Part shown: piece by piece, positions 12,988-24,033 of the stretch
Position numbering within the stretch: position 1 is the first letter of the stretch
How the letters are laid out: each line of letters begins with the position of its first letter
Assembly (NCBI RefSeq): GCF_003387615.1
Contig: NZ_QUNS01000010.1
Location: 54,720-91,225 of the forward strand
Source of the DNA: Tenacibaculum gallaicum
Lineage (GTDB): Bacteria > Bacteroidota > Bacteroidia > Flavobacteriales > Flavobacteriaceae
Reading direction: 5' to 3'
DNA: 36,506 bases
Notes under the pieces: generated by a model
Databases searched by the model: none
What the model saw: only the letters and a program-made list of their open reading frames with translations
Told to the model about the DNA's origin: nothing
Position numbers and translations under genes: made by a program

Positions 12988-14421
12988 ATGCAGCCACTAC
13001 ATATATTACTCCTTATTTTAGCCTATTTCGGTGTATTAATCCTTATTTCATACATCACTAGTAAATCGGCAAACAACCAAACATTTTTTAAAGCAAACAA
13101 CTCATCTCCATGGTATTTAGTAGCCTTTGGTATGATTGGAGCTTCACTATCAGGAGTTACTTTTATTTCGGTCCCTGGTTGGGTTGAGGGTGACAAAATG
13201 AGTTATATGCAAATGGTACTAGGATATGTAGTAGGTTATGCCGTCATTGGACTCGTATTACTACCTCTTTATTATCGATTAAATTTAACCTCAATCTACA
13301 CCTATTTAGAAGGACGTTTTGGTAGGTATTCGTATAAAACAGGCGCCTCTTTTTTCTTACTTTCAAGAACTGTTGGTGCTGCCTTTCGTTTGTTTTTAGT
13401 TGCTAATGTATTACAACTAATTTTGTTTGATGCGTATGGAATTCCATTTTGGCTAACCGTTACCATTACTATTTTACTTATTTGGTTATATACTTTTAAA
13501 GGAGGAATTAAAACCATTGTATGGACAGATACCTTACAAACTTTATTCATGCTAATTGCTGTTGGCGTTTGTATTGTAATGATTAAAGATGAAATGCAAA
13601 TAGACAATTTGTTTTCGTACGTAACGGACAACAACCTTTCAAAAACCTTCTTTTTTGACGATGTAAAAGCAGGAAATTACTTTTGGAAACAGTTCTTTTC
13701 AGGTGCTTTTATTTCAATTGTAATGACAGGTTTAGATCAAGACATGATGCAAAAAAACTTGACCTGTCGCAATTTAAAAGATGCTCAAAAAAACATGTTT
13801 TGGTTTACCATAGTACTGGTAATCGTTAACTTCTTCTTCTTAGCTTTAGGTGTTTTATTAACTGATTATGCTATAGCAAATGAACTAAACGCTCATAAAG
13901 ACAACTTATTCCCTACTATAGCTATGAGTGGCGATTTAGGTATAGCCACTTCTCTATTCTTTCTATTGGGGTTAATTGCCGCAGCATACTCAAGTGCTGA
14001 TAGTGCTTTAACCTCGTTAACTACCTCTTTTAGTATTGATATTCTTGAAATTGATAAGAAAGATAACGAGAAAGAAAAGGAGAAAACAAGAAAAAAAATT
14101 CATGTATTATTTTCATTTGTATTGATAGCTACCATTTTAATATTTAAATATTTCATTGCTGATGAAAGTGTCATTGCTAAAATATTTCAGTTTGCTGGGT
14201 ATACCTACGGACCATTACTAGGTTTATATGCCTTCGGATTATTTACCAAGCTAAATATAAAAGACAAGTTTGTTCCTATAATTTGTTTGATTGCTCCAGT
14301 TTTAACCTATATTATTAGTTTTTACAGCAAGGAAAAGTTTGGGTTTGATTTTGGGTTCTTTGTGTTGATATTAAACGGATTCTTAACTTTCTTGGGATTA
14401 TTAGCTATTAAAAATAAATAG
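12988..14421 (+). CDS. Sodium:solute symporter (SSS family)
   Basis: A 477-residue inner-membrane transporter with about 12-13 hydrophobic helices, as in the sodium/solute symporter family. The first helix LHILLLILAYFGVLILISYI is followed by the conserved AFGMIGASLSGVTFISVPGW (core helix 1 region), GGIKTIVWTDTLQTLFM and SGLDQDMMQKNL-like text (MTGLDQDMMQKNLTCRNL), and the AAAYSSADSALTSLTTSF stretch that lines the sodium site. It couples sodium influx to uptake of an organic solute; the substrate cannot be read from sequence. The Bacteroidota members are often annotated only as symporters. The YciI-like gene follows 30 nt later and may be co-transcribed. Confidence 0.88.
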   Translation: MQPLHILLLILAYFGVLILISYITSKSANNQTFFKANNSSPWYLVAFGMIGASLSGVTFISVPGWVEGDKMSYMQMVLGYVVGYAVIGLVLLPLYYRLNLTSIYTYLEGRFGRYSYKTGASFFLLSRTVGAAFRLFLVANVLQLILFDAYGIPFWLTVTITILLIWLYTFKGGIKTIVWTDTLQTLFMLIAVGVCIVMIKDEMQIDNLFSYVTDNNLSKTFFFDDVKAGNYFWKQFFSGAFISIVMTGLDQDMMQKNLTCRNLKDAQKNMFWFTIVLVIVNFFFLALGVLLTDYAIANELNAHKDNLFPTIAMSGDLGIATSLFFLLGLIAAAYSSADSALTSLTTSFSIDILEIDKKDNEKEKEKTRKKIHVLFSFVLIATILIFKYFIADESVIAKIFQFAGYTYGPLLGLYAFGLFTKLNIKDKFVPIICLIAPVLTYIISFYSKEKFGFDFGFFVLILNGFLTFLGLLAIKNK

Positions 14422-14451
14422 TAATTTTATAAGATTAAAAACTCATCTATC

Positions 14452-14907
14452 ATGAAACTACTAATCACCACCATAATAGTGCTTTTATCAATAAGTTTAA
14501 CTGCACAAAACAACAATCCTAATTATGATGCTAAACTTGCAAAAAAATTAAGCGCTGATGATTATGGAATGAAAGGTTACGTATTTGCTATTTTAAAAAC
14601 AGGTAGTAATACATCTACAGATAAAGAACTAAGAAGTAAAGCTTTTAGAGGTCACTTAAACAATATAAACAAGTTAGTAAAAGAAAATAAACTAGTTGTA
14701 GCTGGACCTTTTGGAAAAAATGAAAATTCCTACAGAGGACTATTTATCTTTAATGTTAAAACTATAGAAGAAGCTAAAGAATTAATTAAAACAGACCCTG
14801 CTATAAAAGCAAAATATTTAGATGTTGATTTATATAATTGGTATGGTTCAGCAGCTTTATCAGAATATTTAAAAGCAGCCGATAAAATCTGGAAAATAAA
14901 TCCTTAA
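14452..14907 (+). CDS. Exported YciI-like protein
   Basis: A 151-residue protein with a signal peptide (MKLLITTIIVLLSISLTAQ) and a YCII-related ferredoxin-like domain. The domain is recognised by GYVFAILKTG, the helix RGHLNNINKLVKENKLVVAG, PFGKNENSYRGLFIFNVKTI and the EEAKELIKTDPAIKAKYLDV stretch. In family members a His and Asp form a putative active site; H in RGHL and D in KTDPA are kept here. It is unusual in being exported, since most YciI proteins are cytoplasmic. The next small gene starts one base after its stop, so they form an operon. No reaction can be assigned. Confidence 0.78.
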   Translation: MKLLITTIIVLLSISLTAQNNNPNYDAKLAKKLSADDYGMKGYVFAILKTGSNTSTDKELRSKAFRGHLNNINKLVKENKLVVAGPFGKNENSYRGLFIFNVKTIEEAKELIKTDPAIKAKYLDVDLYNWYGSAALSEYLKAADKIWKINP

Positions 14908-14908
14908 G

Positions 14909-15076
14909 ATGCCTAAAAAAGGAAAAGCTAAAAACACCGTAAATAAAGCGAAGCATACACGCTTAATGAAACAGAAAGAAAACAAGCTTCGTTTGGAAAA
15001 ACAACGTACTAAAGAACGCTTAAAAGAAATTATTAAAAAAGCGAATCAAGAAAATGACAACACAACAATTAATTAA
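14909..15076 (+). CDS. Small lysine/arginine-rich protein (55 aa)
   Basis: A short gene missed by length filters. Its ATG comes one base after the YciI-like stop, and its end overlaps the start of the cupin gene by 23 nt in another frame, which suggests translational coupling on one message. The 55-residue product (MPKKGKAKNTVNKAKHTRLM onward) is strongly basic, with about 40 percent Lys/Arg and no aromatic or cysteine residues, and is predicted to be one long charged helix. It could bind nucleic acid or a ribosomal component, but no family is recognised. The tight packing and basic composition support it being real; conservation in relatives is untested. Confidence 0.55.
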   Translation: MPKKGKAKNTVNKAKHTRLMKQKENKLRLEKQRTKERLKEIIKKANQENDNTTIN

Positions 15077-15554
15077 AAAACTTGAATTAACAGAACATCC
15101 TGAAGGAGGTTTTTATAAAGAAACTTATAGAAGTAACGGAATTATTAAAAACGAACACTTAAGTTCTAACTTTGTAGGTGATAGGAATTATGCTACTTCT
15201 ATTTATTTCTTATTGACTTCTGATAAATTTTCTGCCTTTCATAAAATCAACCAAGATGAAATTTGGCATTTTTATAAAGGAAGTACTTTAAAACTACATA
15301 TGATTTCCCCCGAAGGAGACTATTCATTTGTATTAATAGGAAACAACTTAGAAAGCGACGAACAACCACAATTTGTGGTTCCTGCTGGTTATTGGTTTGC
15401 CGCAGAAGTTAGTAAAGAAAATGCATACGCTTTTACTGGTTGTACTGTTGCTCCTGGATTTGATTTTAAGGATTTTGTTTTACCTAAGAGAGAGGAACTC
15501 ATACAATTATTTCCAGAGCATAAAGAAATTATAAGTAAACTGACACATTCTTAA
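15054..15554 (+). CDS. Cupin domain protein (DUF985/Cupin_5)
   Basis: A 166-residue single-domain cupin of the DUF985 type. The signature opening KKLELTEHPEGGFYKETYRS is followed by ATSIYFLLTSDKFSAFHKIN, QDEIWHFYKGSTLKLHMISPEG and the PAGYWFAAEVS and GCTVAPGFDFKDF motifs, which together make the double-stranded beta-helix. Histidines in FHKI and WHFY are candidate metal ligands. It is the last gene of the run symporter-YciI-small basic-cupin; its start overlaps the small basic gene. The family occurs in bacteria and eukaryotes without an agreed function. Confidence 0.88.
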   Translation: MTTQQLIKKLELTEHPEGGFYKETYRSNGIIKNEHLSSNFVGDRNYATSIYFLLTSDKFSAFHKINQDEIWHFYKGSTLKLHMISPEGDYSFVLIGNNLESDEQPQFVVPAGYWFAAEVSKENAYAFTGCTVAPGFDFKDFVLPKREELIQLFPEHKEIISKLTHS

Positions 15555-15741
15555 ATACTTTTTCTTCGCTTCCTATTTACAAATCTACTACATGATGTAT
15601 AAGAGTAACACTATTTACATTTCCTTTTCATTCATTAATTGATTAAATTTGTTGCTTAGTATTACCTGCCTACAAATGCTAAAAAAAACTTCAATTATTA
15701 AAGTAACGTATTTCTTAGTCGTTATTTTTATTTTATAAAAA

Positions 15742-17094
15742 ATGAAAAATAATATATATAAAAAGCTATCAGTTTGGTATAAAAAATTCCAAATTAGCAA
15801 AACACCTCAAATGAATTTAGTTTGGGGATTCTTCCTATATACCTTTATCGGTTTTATTTTACTATCCATTCCCTTATTTCATAAAACAGATGTATCTTTT
15901 TTAGATAATTTGTTTATTTCAACATCGGCAATATCAACTACAGGACTAATTACTATCAGTATTTTTGATTCCTATAATTTCTTTGGACAGTTTATTATAA
16001 TGATGCTCATACAAATTGGAGGAATTGGCTACATGACATTAACAACCTACTATTTGTTATTTATTACGAAAAAAATAACGCATTGGCATAGTAAATTATT
16101 AGGAACTGAATTTACATTACCTAATAGTATTAAAATAAAAGACTTTATTAAAAGTGTTATTGTTTTCACTCTAGTAATGGAAGCTATTGGAGTTATACTG
16201 TTTTATATTGCTTTTACCAATTCTGGAATGGAAAGCTTAAAAGCCATTTGGTTTTCTATTTTTCATAGCATTTCGTCTTTTTGTACAGCAGGTTTTGGTT
16301 TATTTAACAATGGTTTTGAAGGATATCACGATAACATTTTTATAAATACAACCATCTCTATTTTAGCTATAGCTGGTTCTTTAGGTTTTATTGTTGTTAC
16401 GGATTTATGGTATCGACTTTCTGGAAAGACTAAAGAAATATCCTTCACAACAAAAGTTATTGTGTATGGGTTTATATTCTTATTACTTTCAGGAACATTA
16501 CTTACATACGTATCGGAACCTTCTTCAACCCTACACTCCAACCATTCGTTGATGACTTCTTTTTTTCAAACAATGTCTGCCATGACAACAGTTGGTTTTA
16601 ATACGATTCCTATTGGTAGTTTTTCTTTACCAATATTACTACTCTTAACCTTTTTAATGTACATAGGTGCATCACCATCTGGAACAGCTGGAGGAATGAA
16701 AATTACAACTTTAACAGCAATGATTTCTATATTAAAAAGTAGATTGTTAGGGCAAAAAAAGATTACTTTTTTAAACAGGGTTATACCTTTTGATAGAATT
16801 TATATAGCAACATCTACTTTTATGCTATATACTAGTTTAATTTTCTTGTTCTCATTCTTACTTTCTTATAGTGAAAGCTTCTCTTTTGACAAAATACTGT
16901 TTGAAGTTGCTTCTGCTCTTGGTACTGTTGGATTGAGTACTGGAATTACTGGAGACCTATCGAACTTAGGAAAATTTTTCTTAATTATTCTAATGTTTAT
17001 AGGAAGGGTTGGTGTTTTAACTTTTGGATTTGCCTTATTACAACAAAAACAAAACGAATTAAAAAAAGTAAAATCTGACGATTTAGCTGTATAA
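15742..17094 (+). CDS. TrkH/KtrB-family potassium uptake protein
   Basis: A 450-residue inner-membrane potassium transporter subunit. It shows the four-fold M1-pore-M2 plan, with the pore loops recognisable as STSAISTTGLIT, SFCTAGFGLF, SAMTTVGFNT and SALGTVGLSTG, each carrying the selectivity Gly. The length of 450 is nearer KtrB (about 450) than TrkH (about 480). These subunits need a cytoplasmic RCK regulator (KtrA or TrkA), but none is adjacent. The 187-nt spacer upstream (15555-15741) is AT-rich with no other gene. A hairpin at 17101-17132 closes it against the converging LysE gene. Confidence 0.88.
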   Translation: MKNNIYKKLSVWYKKFQISKTPQMNLVWGFFLYTFIGFILLSIPLFHKTDVSFLDNLFISTSAISTTGLITISIFDSYNFFGQFIIMMLIQIGGIGYMTLTTYYLLFITKKITHWHSKLLGTEFTLPNSIKIKDFIKSVIVFTLVMEAIGVILFYIAFTNSGMESLKAIWFSIFHSISSFCTAGFGLFNNGFEGYHDNIFINTTISILAIAGSLGFIVVTDLWYRLSGKTKEISFTTKVIVYGFIFLLLSGTLLTYVSEPSSTLHSNHSLMTSFFQTMSAMTTVGFNTIPIGSFSLPILLLLTFLMYIGASPSGTAGGMKITTLTAMISILKSRLLGQKKITFLNRVIPFDRIYIATSTFMLYTSLIFLFSFLLSYSESFSFDKILFEVASALGTVGLSTGITGDLSNLGKFFLIILMFIGRVGVLTFGFALLQQKQNELKKVKSDDLAV

Positions 17095-17100
17095 TTTTTT

Positions 17101-17132
17101 AACCGATAGCAAAACATCAATCACTATCGGTT
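17101..17132. terminator. Hairpin between convergent trkH and lysE genes
   Basis: AACCGATAG (17101-17109) pairs with CTATCGGTT (17124-17132). A T run lies just before the left arm, and A/T-rich sequence lies on the right, so it may serve both converging genes. Confidence 0.7.
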
Positions 17133-17140
17133 TATAATTT

Positions 17141-17764
17141 TTACATAAACGCTATTTGTATCCCCATCAATACAAATATTACTCCTGAAATTTTATTTAA
17201 TCTCACACCCATTTTTTCATTTTCTTTAATTTTAGTTGAAAATGTACCTGCAAATGATGTTAAAACCAAGTACCAAACAGTAGTCATTATTGCATAAATA
17301 ACACCTAAAATCATAAAAGGAACTGGATTTTCTATTTCTGTTGGGGTGATAAACTGCGGAAAGAATGCTATAAAGAATAATGCAACTTTCGGGTTTAATA
17401 TATTTGTAACAAACCCTGATGTAAAATTACTTTTTGCTGAATCTTTCTTTTGTCCTTCATTCGTTTCTGTTATCAATCCTTTTTTAGACATCACTTTTGT
17501 TACTCCTAAATAAATTAAATAAGCTGCTCCTAAATATTTAATTAATGCAAAGAATATTGCTGATTTTGCTATCATAATTGACAACCCTAACGCACCTAGT
17601 AACGTATGCACTAAAGCCCCCGTATTTAAACCAAAACTAGTATACACCCCAGACCTTCGTCCTTGACTAATTGACTTGTTAATTAAAAAAACTGTTTCTA
17701 TTCCTGGTGTTAACACAAAAAGAACAGTTGCTACTAAAAACGCAATAAAATTCTCAATTCCCAT
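17141..17764 (-). CDS. LysE/RhtB-family amino-acid exporter
   Basis: A 207-residue inner-membrane protein with about six hydrophobic segments. It starts with the family hallmark FLVATVLFVLTPGIETVFLI, where the TPGP-like turn reads TPGIE, and continues SISQGRRSGVYTSFGLNTGALVHTLLGALG, the GLxxG/VHxxL pattern of RhtB proteins. NILNPKVALFFIAFFPQFI is the second conserved motif. These proteins export amino acids or related small metabolites. A LysR regulator starts 110 nt away in the opposite direction, the usual control arrangement. The exact substrate is unknown. Confidence 0.88.
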   Translation of the reverse strand: MGIENFIAFLVATVLFVLTPGIETVFLINKSISQGRRSGVYTSFGLNTGALVHTLLGALGLSIMIAKSAIFFALIKYLGAAYLIYLGVTKVMSKKGLITETNEGQKKDSAKSNFTSGFVTNILNPKVALFFIAFFPQFITPTEIENPVPFMILGVIYAIMTTVWYLVLTSFAGTFSTKIKENEKMGVRLNKISGVIFVLMGIQIAFM

Positions 17765-17874
17765 TTCGTTACTCTTTTAAAAATGATTACAAAGTTTTTT
17801 TATGCAAAGCAACAGCAGTTCTCTTTATTAAAAAATACTTATTTTTGACTGATTAATGCAAAAAACGCATTAAA

Positions 17875-18768
17875 ATGACTATTCAACAGATACGGTATTT
17901 TTTAATTCTAGCAGAAGAATTACATTTTTGGAAAACAGCAGAGAAAGTTTACACCTCTCAATCGTCATTAAGTAGGCAAATTCAGTCTTTAGAAGAAGAG
18001 TTAGGCGTTACTTTATTTGAGCGAGATAAAAGAAATGTAAAACTTACTGAGGCTGGTGTATTCCTTAAGAAAAAATGGGACGTTCTATTAGACGAGTTAG
18101 ACCGCACACATCAGCATGCTAAAAAAATTGATGAAGGTTCTTCCGGACTTGTTAGTATTGCGTATCCTGGTTCTATCTCTTACAACTATTTACCTGAGTT
18201 ACTCAAAATATTTTCAGAAGAGAAACCTGATTTAAAAGTAGAACTTATGGAACCTACTGATATTACACTTGAAAAACTTCTTTCTAGTTATCAAATAGAC
18301 TTTGCTTTTAGTAGAAATGAAGTTTTAAATGCTTCTATTTTATCTGAAAGATTGTATGCTGAACCTGTTTGTCTTGTAGTTCCAAAAAATCATTGGGTAA
18401 CAGAAGATTCATTTGTAGATTTAAGGGATGTAAAAAATGAAAAGTTTATTCTTTCTGGTTTACATCACACAACTTATTTTTCCTCATTACTACGTACTAT
18501 TTTTAACACTTATGGTTTTGAACCACAAACTCATATTGAATCTGATTTTGGAAGTATGATTTTAAATTTAATTGGTAGAGGTTTAGGAATTTCTATTTTA
18601 CCTTACTCCTATCAGTTTTCTTTAAACACAAACATCCGTTTTATTACGCTACCCGAAAATACTGAGCTCTATATCAATTGGCGTAAAAATGACAATAGAA
18701 AAATTATTAAAAATGTTATTGAATATTCAGTTAAATTAGGTAAAAACTACAACCGAAAGTTTGTATAA
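17875..18768 (+). CDS. LysR-family transcriptional regulator
   Basis: A 297-residue LysR-type regulator. The winged HTH is at residues 1-60 (MTIQQIRYFLILAEELHF, SQSSLSRQIQSLEEELGVTL, FERDKRNVKLTEAG), followed by a linker helix and a two-lobed effector domain (from about residue 90, VSIAYPGSISYNYLP). There is no conserved pair of redox cysteines as in OxyR, so it is not a peroxide sensor although peroxide genes lie nearby. It is divergent from the LysE exporter and likely controls that gene, sensing the exported compound. The terminal GLGISILPYSYQFS motif is typical. The plus-strand terminator follows immediately. Confidence 0.88.
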   Translation: MTIQQIRYFLILAEELHFWKTAEKVYTSQSSLSRQIQSLEEELGVTLFERDKRNVKLTEAGVFLKKKWDVLLDELDRTHQHAKKIDEGSSGLVSIAYPGSISYNYLPELLKIFSEEKPDLKVELMEPTDITLEKLLSSYQIDFAFSRNEVLNASILSERLYAEPVCLVVPKNHWVTEDSFVDLRDVKNEKFILSGLHHTTYFSSLLRTIFNTYGFEPQTHIESDFGSMILNLIGRGLGISILPYSYQFSLNTNIRFITLPENTELYINWRKNDNRKIIKNVIEYSVKLGKNYNRKFV

Positions 18769-18810
18769 AACAAAAACCTGAACATTAGAAAATGTTCAGG
18801 TTTTTGTTTT
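18767..18810. terminator. Bidirectional terminator after lysR and the DUF6952-like gene
   Basis: Arms 18767-18786 and 18791-18810 are perfectly complementary over 20 bp around AGAA, with T-rich outer edges on both strands, separating converging genes. Confidence 0.88.
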
Positions 18811-18829
18811 TTTGTACTCGTACAAAGAA

Positions 18830-19087
18830 CTATTGGTCAATAGAACCTAAAACACGTTTCATAAAATTATTTAACGCTTCTTTTTTAGGTGTTCCGTCTT
18901 TAATCATTTTATCAACTTCAATTGCTCCATACATATTAGAGATTAACTCTCCTATAACGTCTAATTCTTCATCTTTTAACGATGGAACCTCTGTTAAAGC
19001 TTCAAGAGTTTCAATAGTTTCTAGTACGTAATCTTGGTCGTTTTCTTCAATAAATGAAGTTAAATGTTTAATTACTGGTAATTTCAT
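18830..19087 (-). CDS. Small helical protein, DUF6952-like
   Basis: An 85-residue acidic, all-helical protein (MKLPVIKHLTSFIEENDQDY, then ETIEALTEVPSLKDEELD-like text, GELISNMYGAIEVDKMI). It follows the thioredoxin gene with 2 nt between stop and start, so it is translated from the same message. My memory places it in the DUF6952 family of Flavobacteriia, which is often encoded beside thioredoxins. The domain is not enzymatic in appearance and has no cysteine, so it may be an adaptor or chaperone partner of the redox genes. The family name is tentative. Confidence 0.7.
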   Translation of the reverse strand: MKLPVIKHLTSFIEENDQDYVLETIETLEALTEVPSLKDEELDVIGELISNMYGAIEVDKMIKDGTPKKEALNNFMKRVLGSIDQ

Positions 19088-19089
19088 AA

Positions 19090-19416
19090 TTAAGCTACTT
19101 CGTTTACTAAATCCTTCAATACATCAAACTTGTTGGTTTGAGTTTGATTCACTAATTTACCATCTATAAAAGTAGCAAAAGTTGGTAAGTTACTTACATC
19201 AGCTAACTGTCTACTCTCTGGAAATTTCTCTGCATCTGCAATTACAAAAACCATCTCTTCATTTTCAGAAGATAACTTTTTAAATTTAGGTTTCATAATA
19301 CGGCAGTTACCACACCATGTAGCTGAAAACTGTACTACTACTTTTTTATTATCAGTAACAACCTCTGATAAATTGTCTTGACTTAATTCTTGTACCATAG
19401 TCTTTATATTATCCAT
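19090..19416 (-). CDS. Thioredoxin-family protein
   Basis: A 108-residue single-domain thioredoxin. The active site is FSATWCGNCRIMKPKF, with cysteines 35 and 38 in CGNC instead of the classical CGPC, and a cis-proline segment at SNLPTFATFIDG. It has no signal peptide, so it acts in the cytoplasm. It is encoded 70 nt after the peroxiredoxin gene and immediately before the DUF6952-like gene, so its probable job is to reduce that peroxiredoxin. The altered dipeptide may change its redox potential. The upstream residues fit a full thioredoxin fold. Confidence 0.87.
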   Translation of the reverse strand: MDNIKTMVQELSQDNLSEVVTDNKKVVVQFSATWCGNCRIMKPKFKKLSSENEEMVFVIADAEKFPESRQLADVSNLPTFATFIDGKLVNQTQTNKFDVLKDLVNEVA

Positions 19417-19486
19417 TTCGAAAGGAGCTCGTGCTCGACCCCTTCACTTATCTCACACGAACTTGTTTCCTTTCTTAAATTATATT

Positions 19487-20128
19487 TTAGATTGCTGCTA
19501 AGTACTCTGCAGTAGCTTTAGCGTTAGCTTGCATTGCCTCTTTACCTTCTTCCCAGTTTGCAGGACAAACCTCACCTTTTTCTTGTACGTGAGTGTAAGC
19601 ATCTACTAAACGTAAATATTCGTTTACGTTACGACCAACTGGCATGTGGTTAACTCCTTCATGGAATACAGTTCCTTCTTCATCAATTAAATATGTAGCT
19701 CTATACGTTACATTATCTCCTTCAACTTGTACAGTTCCTGTAGATTCATCGTAAACTTCGTTAGAGATGTCTAATATACCTAAAATAGATGATAAATTAC
19801 GATTACTGTCAGCTAATAATGGGTAAGTAACACCTTCAATACCTCCATTATCCTTAGATTGGTTTAACCAAGCAAAGTGTACTTCAGGAGTATCACAAGA
19901 AGCTCCAATTACAATGGTGTTTCTCTTTTCGAATTCTGGTAATGCAGCTTGAAAAGCATGTAACTCAGTTGGACAAACGAAAGTAAAGTCTTTCGGATAC
20001 CAAAATAACAACACTTTTTTCTTGTTTTTAACTGCTTCTTCTAATACATTTAACTTAAACGTATCACCCATTTCGTTCATTGCATCTACGTTTAAACTTG
20101 GAAATTTTTTTCCTACTGCTGTAGCCAT
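19487..20128 (-). CDS. 2-Cys peroxiredoxin (AhpC/Prx1 type)
   Basis: A 213-residue thiol peroxidase. The peroxidatic Cys52 is in FTFVCPTELHAF and the resolving Cys188 in GEVCPANWEEGKEAM, the typical 2-Cys arrangement. FWYPKDFTF and the later RATYLIDEEGTVFHEGVN complete the family signature. It reduces hydrogen peroxide and alkyl hydroperoxides, with electrons from thioredoxin. It begins the minus-strand operon prx-trx-DUF6952 and is divergent from katG across a 286-nt AT-rich spacer. Upstream, TACATTTG (on the minus strand at about 20167-20174) fits the Bacteroidota -7 box. AhpF is not adjacent, so thioredoxin is the likely reductant. Confidence 0.9.
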   Translation of the reverse strand: MATAVGKKFPSLNVDAMNEMGDTFKLNVLEEAVKNKKKVLLFWYPKDFTFVCPTELHAFQAALPEFEKRNTIVIGASCDTPEVHFAWLNQSKDNGGIEGVTYPLLADSNRNLSSILGILDISNEVYDESTGTVQVEGDNVTYRATYLIDEEGTVFHEGVNHMPVGRNVNEYLRLVDAYTHVQEKGEVCPANWEEGKEAMQANAKATAEYLAAI

Positions 20129-22613
<2,485 letters not shown>

Positions 22614-22627
22614 TTTAAAACTAGATT

Positions 22628-22664
22628 ACAAAAAAAGAAGAGCTAAATGCTCTTCTTTTTTTGT
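22628..22664. terminator. Bidirectional terminator after katG
   Basis: ACAAAAAAAGAAGAGC (22628-22643) pairs with GCTCTTCTTTTTTTGT (22649-22664) around TAAAT, 16 perfect pairs with A/T-rich edges, between converging katG and the response regulator. Confidence 0.88.
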
Positions 22665-22684
22665 CTTTTATTTTAAGTAGTAGT

Positions 22685-23848
22685 TTACTTACTCGCAAAT
22701 AGTTTTACGTCATTTTCTGACACTTTCTTCTCTCCTAAAATAAGCAACCGTTCTACAACATTTCTTAATTCACGGATATTTCCAGTCCAATCGTATTCTT
22801 GCAATTGCTTAATCGCTTTATCTTCAAATTGTTTCTGAGGCATTCCTTGTTCTTCTGATATTTTTTTTGCGAAAAAATCTACTAGTAAAGGAATATCTTC
22901 TCTTCTATCATTTAGCGCAGGGACTTTAATTAAAATCACTGCTAAACGATGGTATAAATCTTCTCGGAAACGTCCTTCTTCAATTTCCGTCTTTAAATCT
23001 TTATTTGTTGCAGCAACAACACGTACGTTTACTTTTATATCTTTATCAGAACCTACACGCTGAATACGGCTTTCTTGTAGTGCTCGTAAAACTTTTGCCT
23101 GTGCCGATAAACTCATATCTCCTATTTCATCTAAGAAAATGGTTCCTCCATTAGCTGCTTCAAACTTCCCTGCTCTATCTTTATTTGCTCCTGTAAAACT
23201 TCCTTTTACATGTCCAAACAGTTCACTTTCTATTAACTCAGAAGGTATCGCTGCACAATTCACTTCAACCATTGAAGCTTTAGAGCGGTCAGATTTTTCG
23301 TGCAACCAATGTGCTACTAATTCTTTTCCCGTTCCGTTAGGGCCTGTAATTAAAACTCTAGCATCGGTAGCTGATACTTTTTCTATAATTTCTTTTATAT
23401 GAGTAATGGCATCACTTTCTCCAATCATTTCATAGTTCTTACTCACCTTCTTTTTTAAACGCTTATTTTCTACTACCAACTCCTTTTTATCTAAAGCATT
23501 TCTTACGGTGTTCAATAAACGGTTTAAATCTGGTGGTTTTGAAATATAATCAAAGGCTCCTAAACGCATTGTGTTTACTGCGGTGTCTAAATCCCCATGA
23601 CCAGAAATCATCACCATTAGTATTTCTGGCTTTAATTTTCTGGCTTTTTCCAATACCTCAACACCATCCATTTTAGGCATTTTAATATCACATAAAACTA
23701 AATCATAATCTGTTTTCTTTATCTTTTCAATTCCTTGCAAACCATCTTCTGCTTCTTCAACCTCATAGGAATCGTTTTCTTCCGTAATAATTTTTTTTAA
23801 TACTCTGCGAATTGCAGCCTCATCTTCAATTATTAATATTTTACTCAT
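22685..23848 (-). CDS. Sigma-54-type response regulator lacking a DNA-binding domain
   Basis: A 387-residue NtrC-like protein. The receiver domain (1-120) has ILIIEDEAA, the phospho-acceptor Asp54 in DLVLCDIKMPKMDG and KPP at the end. The AAA+ domain (about 140-370) has Walker A GPNGTGKE, the sigma-54 contact loop as GSFTGA, Walker B TIFLDEIGDM and the arginine-finger region REDLYHRLAV. The protein stops about 15 residues after the DWTGNIRELRNVVERLLIL helix, with no Fis-type HTH, where typical members run to about 450. It could activate sigma-54 promoters from solution or with a partner protein. No histidine kinase is adjacent. The 185-nt spacer upstream (23849-24033) holds nothing else. Confidence 0.87.
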   Translation of the reverse strand: MSKILIIEDEAAIRRVLKKIITEENDSYEVEEAEDGLQGIEKIKKTDYDLVLCDIKMPKMDGVEVLEKARKLKPEILMVMISGHGDLDTAVNTMRLGAFDYISKPPDLNRLLNTVRNALDKKELVVENKRLKKKVSKNYEMIGESDAITHIKEIIEKVSATDARVLITGPNGTGKELVAHWLHEKSDRSKASMVEVNCAAIPSELIESELFGHVKGSFTGANKDRAGKFEAANGGTIFLDEIGDMSLSAQAKVLRALQESRIQRVGSDKDIKVNVRVVAATNKDLKTEIEEGRFREDLYHRLAVILIKVPALNDRREDIPLLVDFFAKKISEEQGMPQKQFEDKAIKQLQEYDWTGNIRELRNVVERLLILGEKKVSENDVKLFASK

Positions 23849-24033
23849 ATTTTTTTTAGACTTTTAGATGTAAGACCAAAAGAGAAAAGACTAGTTTAAT
23901 GAATTCTTAAACCTAGAAATCATTTTTTAAAGCCCTCCTATTTCATCTTCTAAATCTATTAACGTTATTTTATTATAAGAAAGAACTATTTGTCTTTACA
24001 ACTCAAAAAGCAAGCCAAATATTTTTATCCTAA

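Noticed and set aside
13302..13634. 110-residue minus-strand frame inside the symporter gene
   Set aside because: Antisense shadow of a strongly recognised membrane protein; no start context or family.
17875..18768. OxyR regulator for the nearby peroxide genes
   Set aside because: The effector domain has no redox cysteine pair, and the gene is divergent from a LysE exporter, the more natural target.
19417..19486. Regulatory hairpin between peroxiredoxin and thioredoxin genes
   Set aside because: Only short pairings with G-U ends can be drawn in this 70-nt gap; not convincing.
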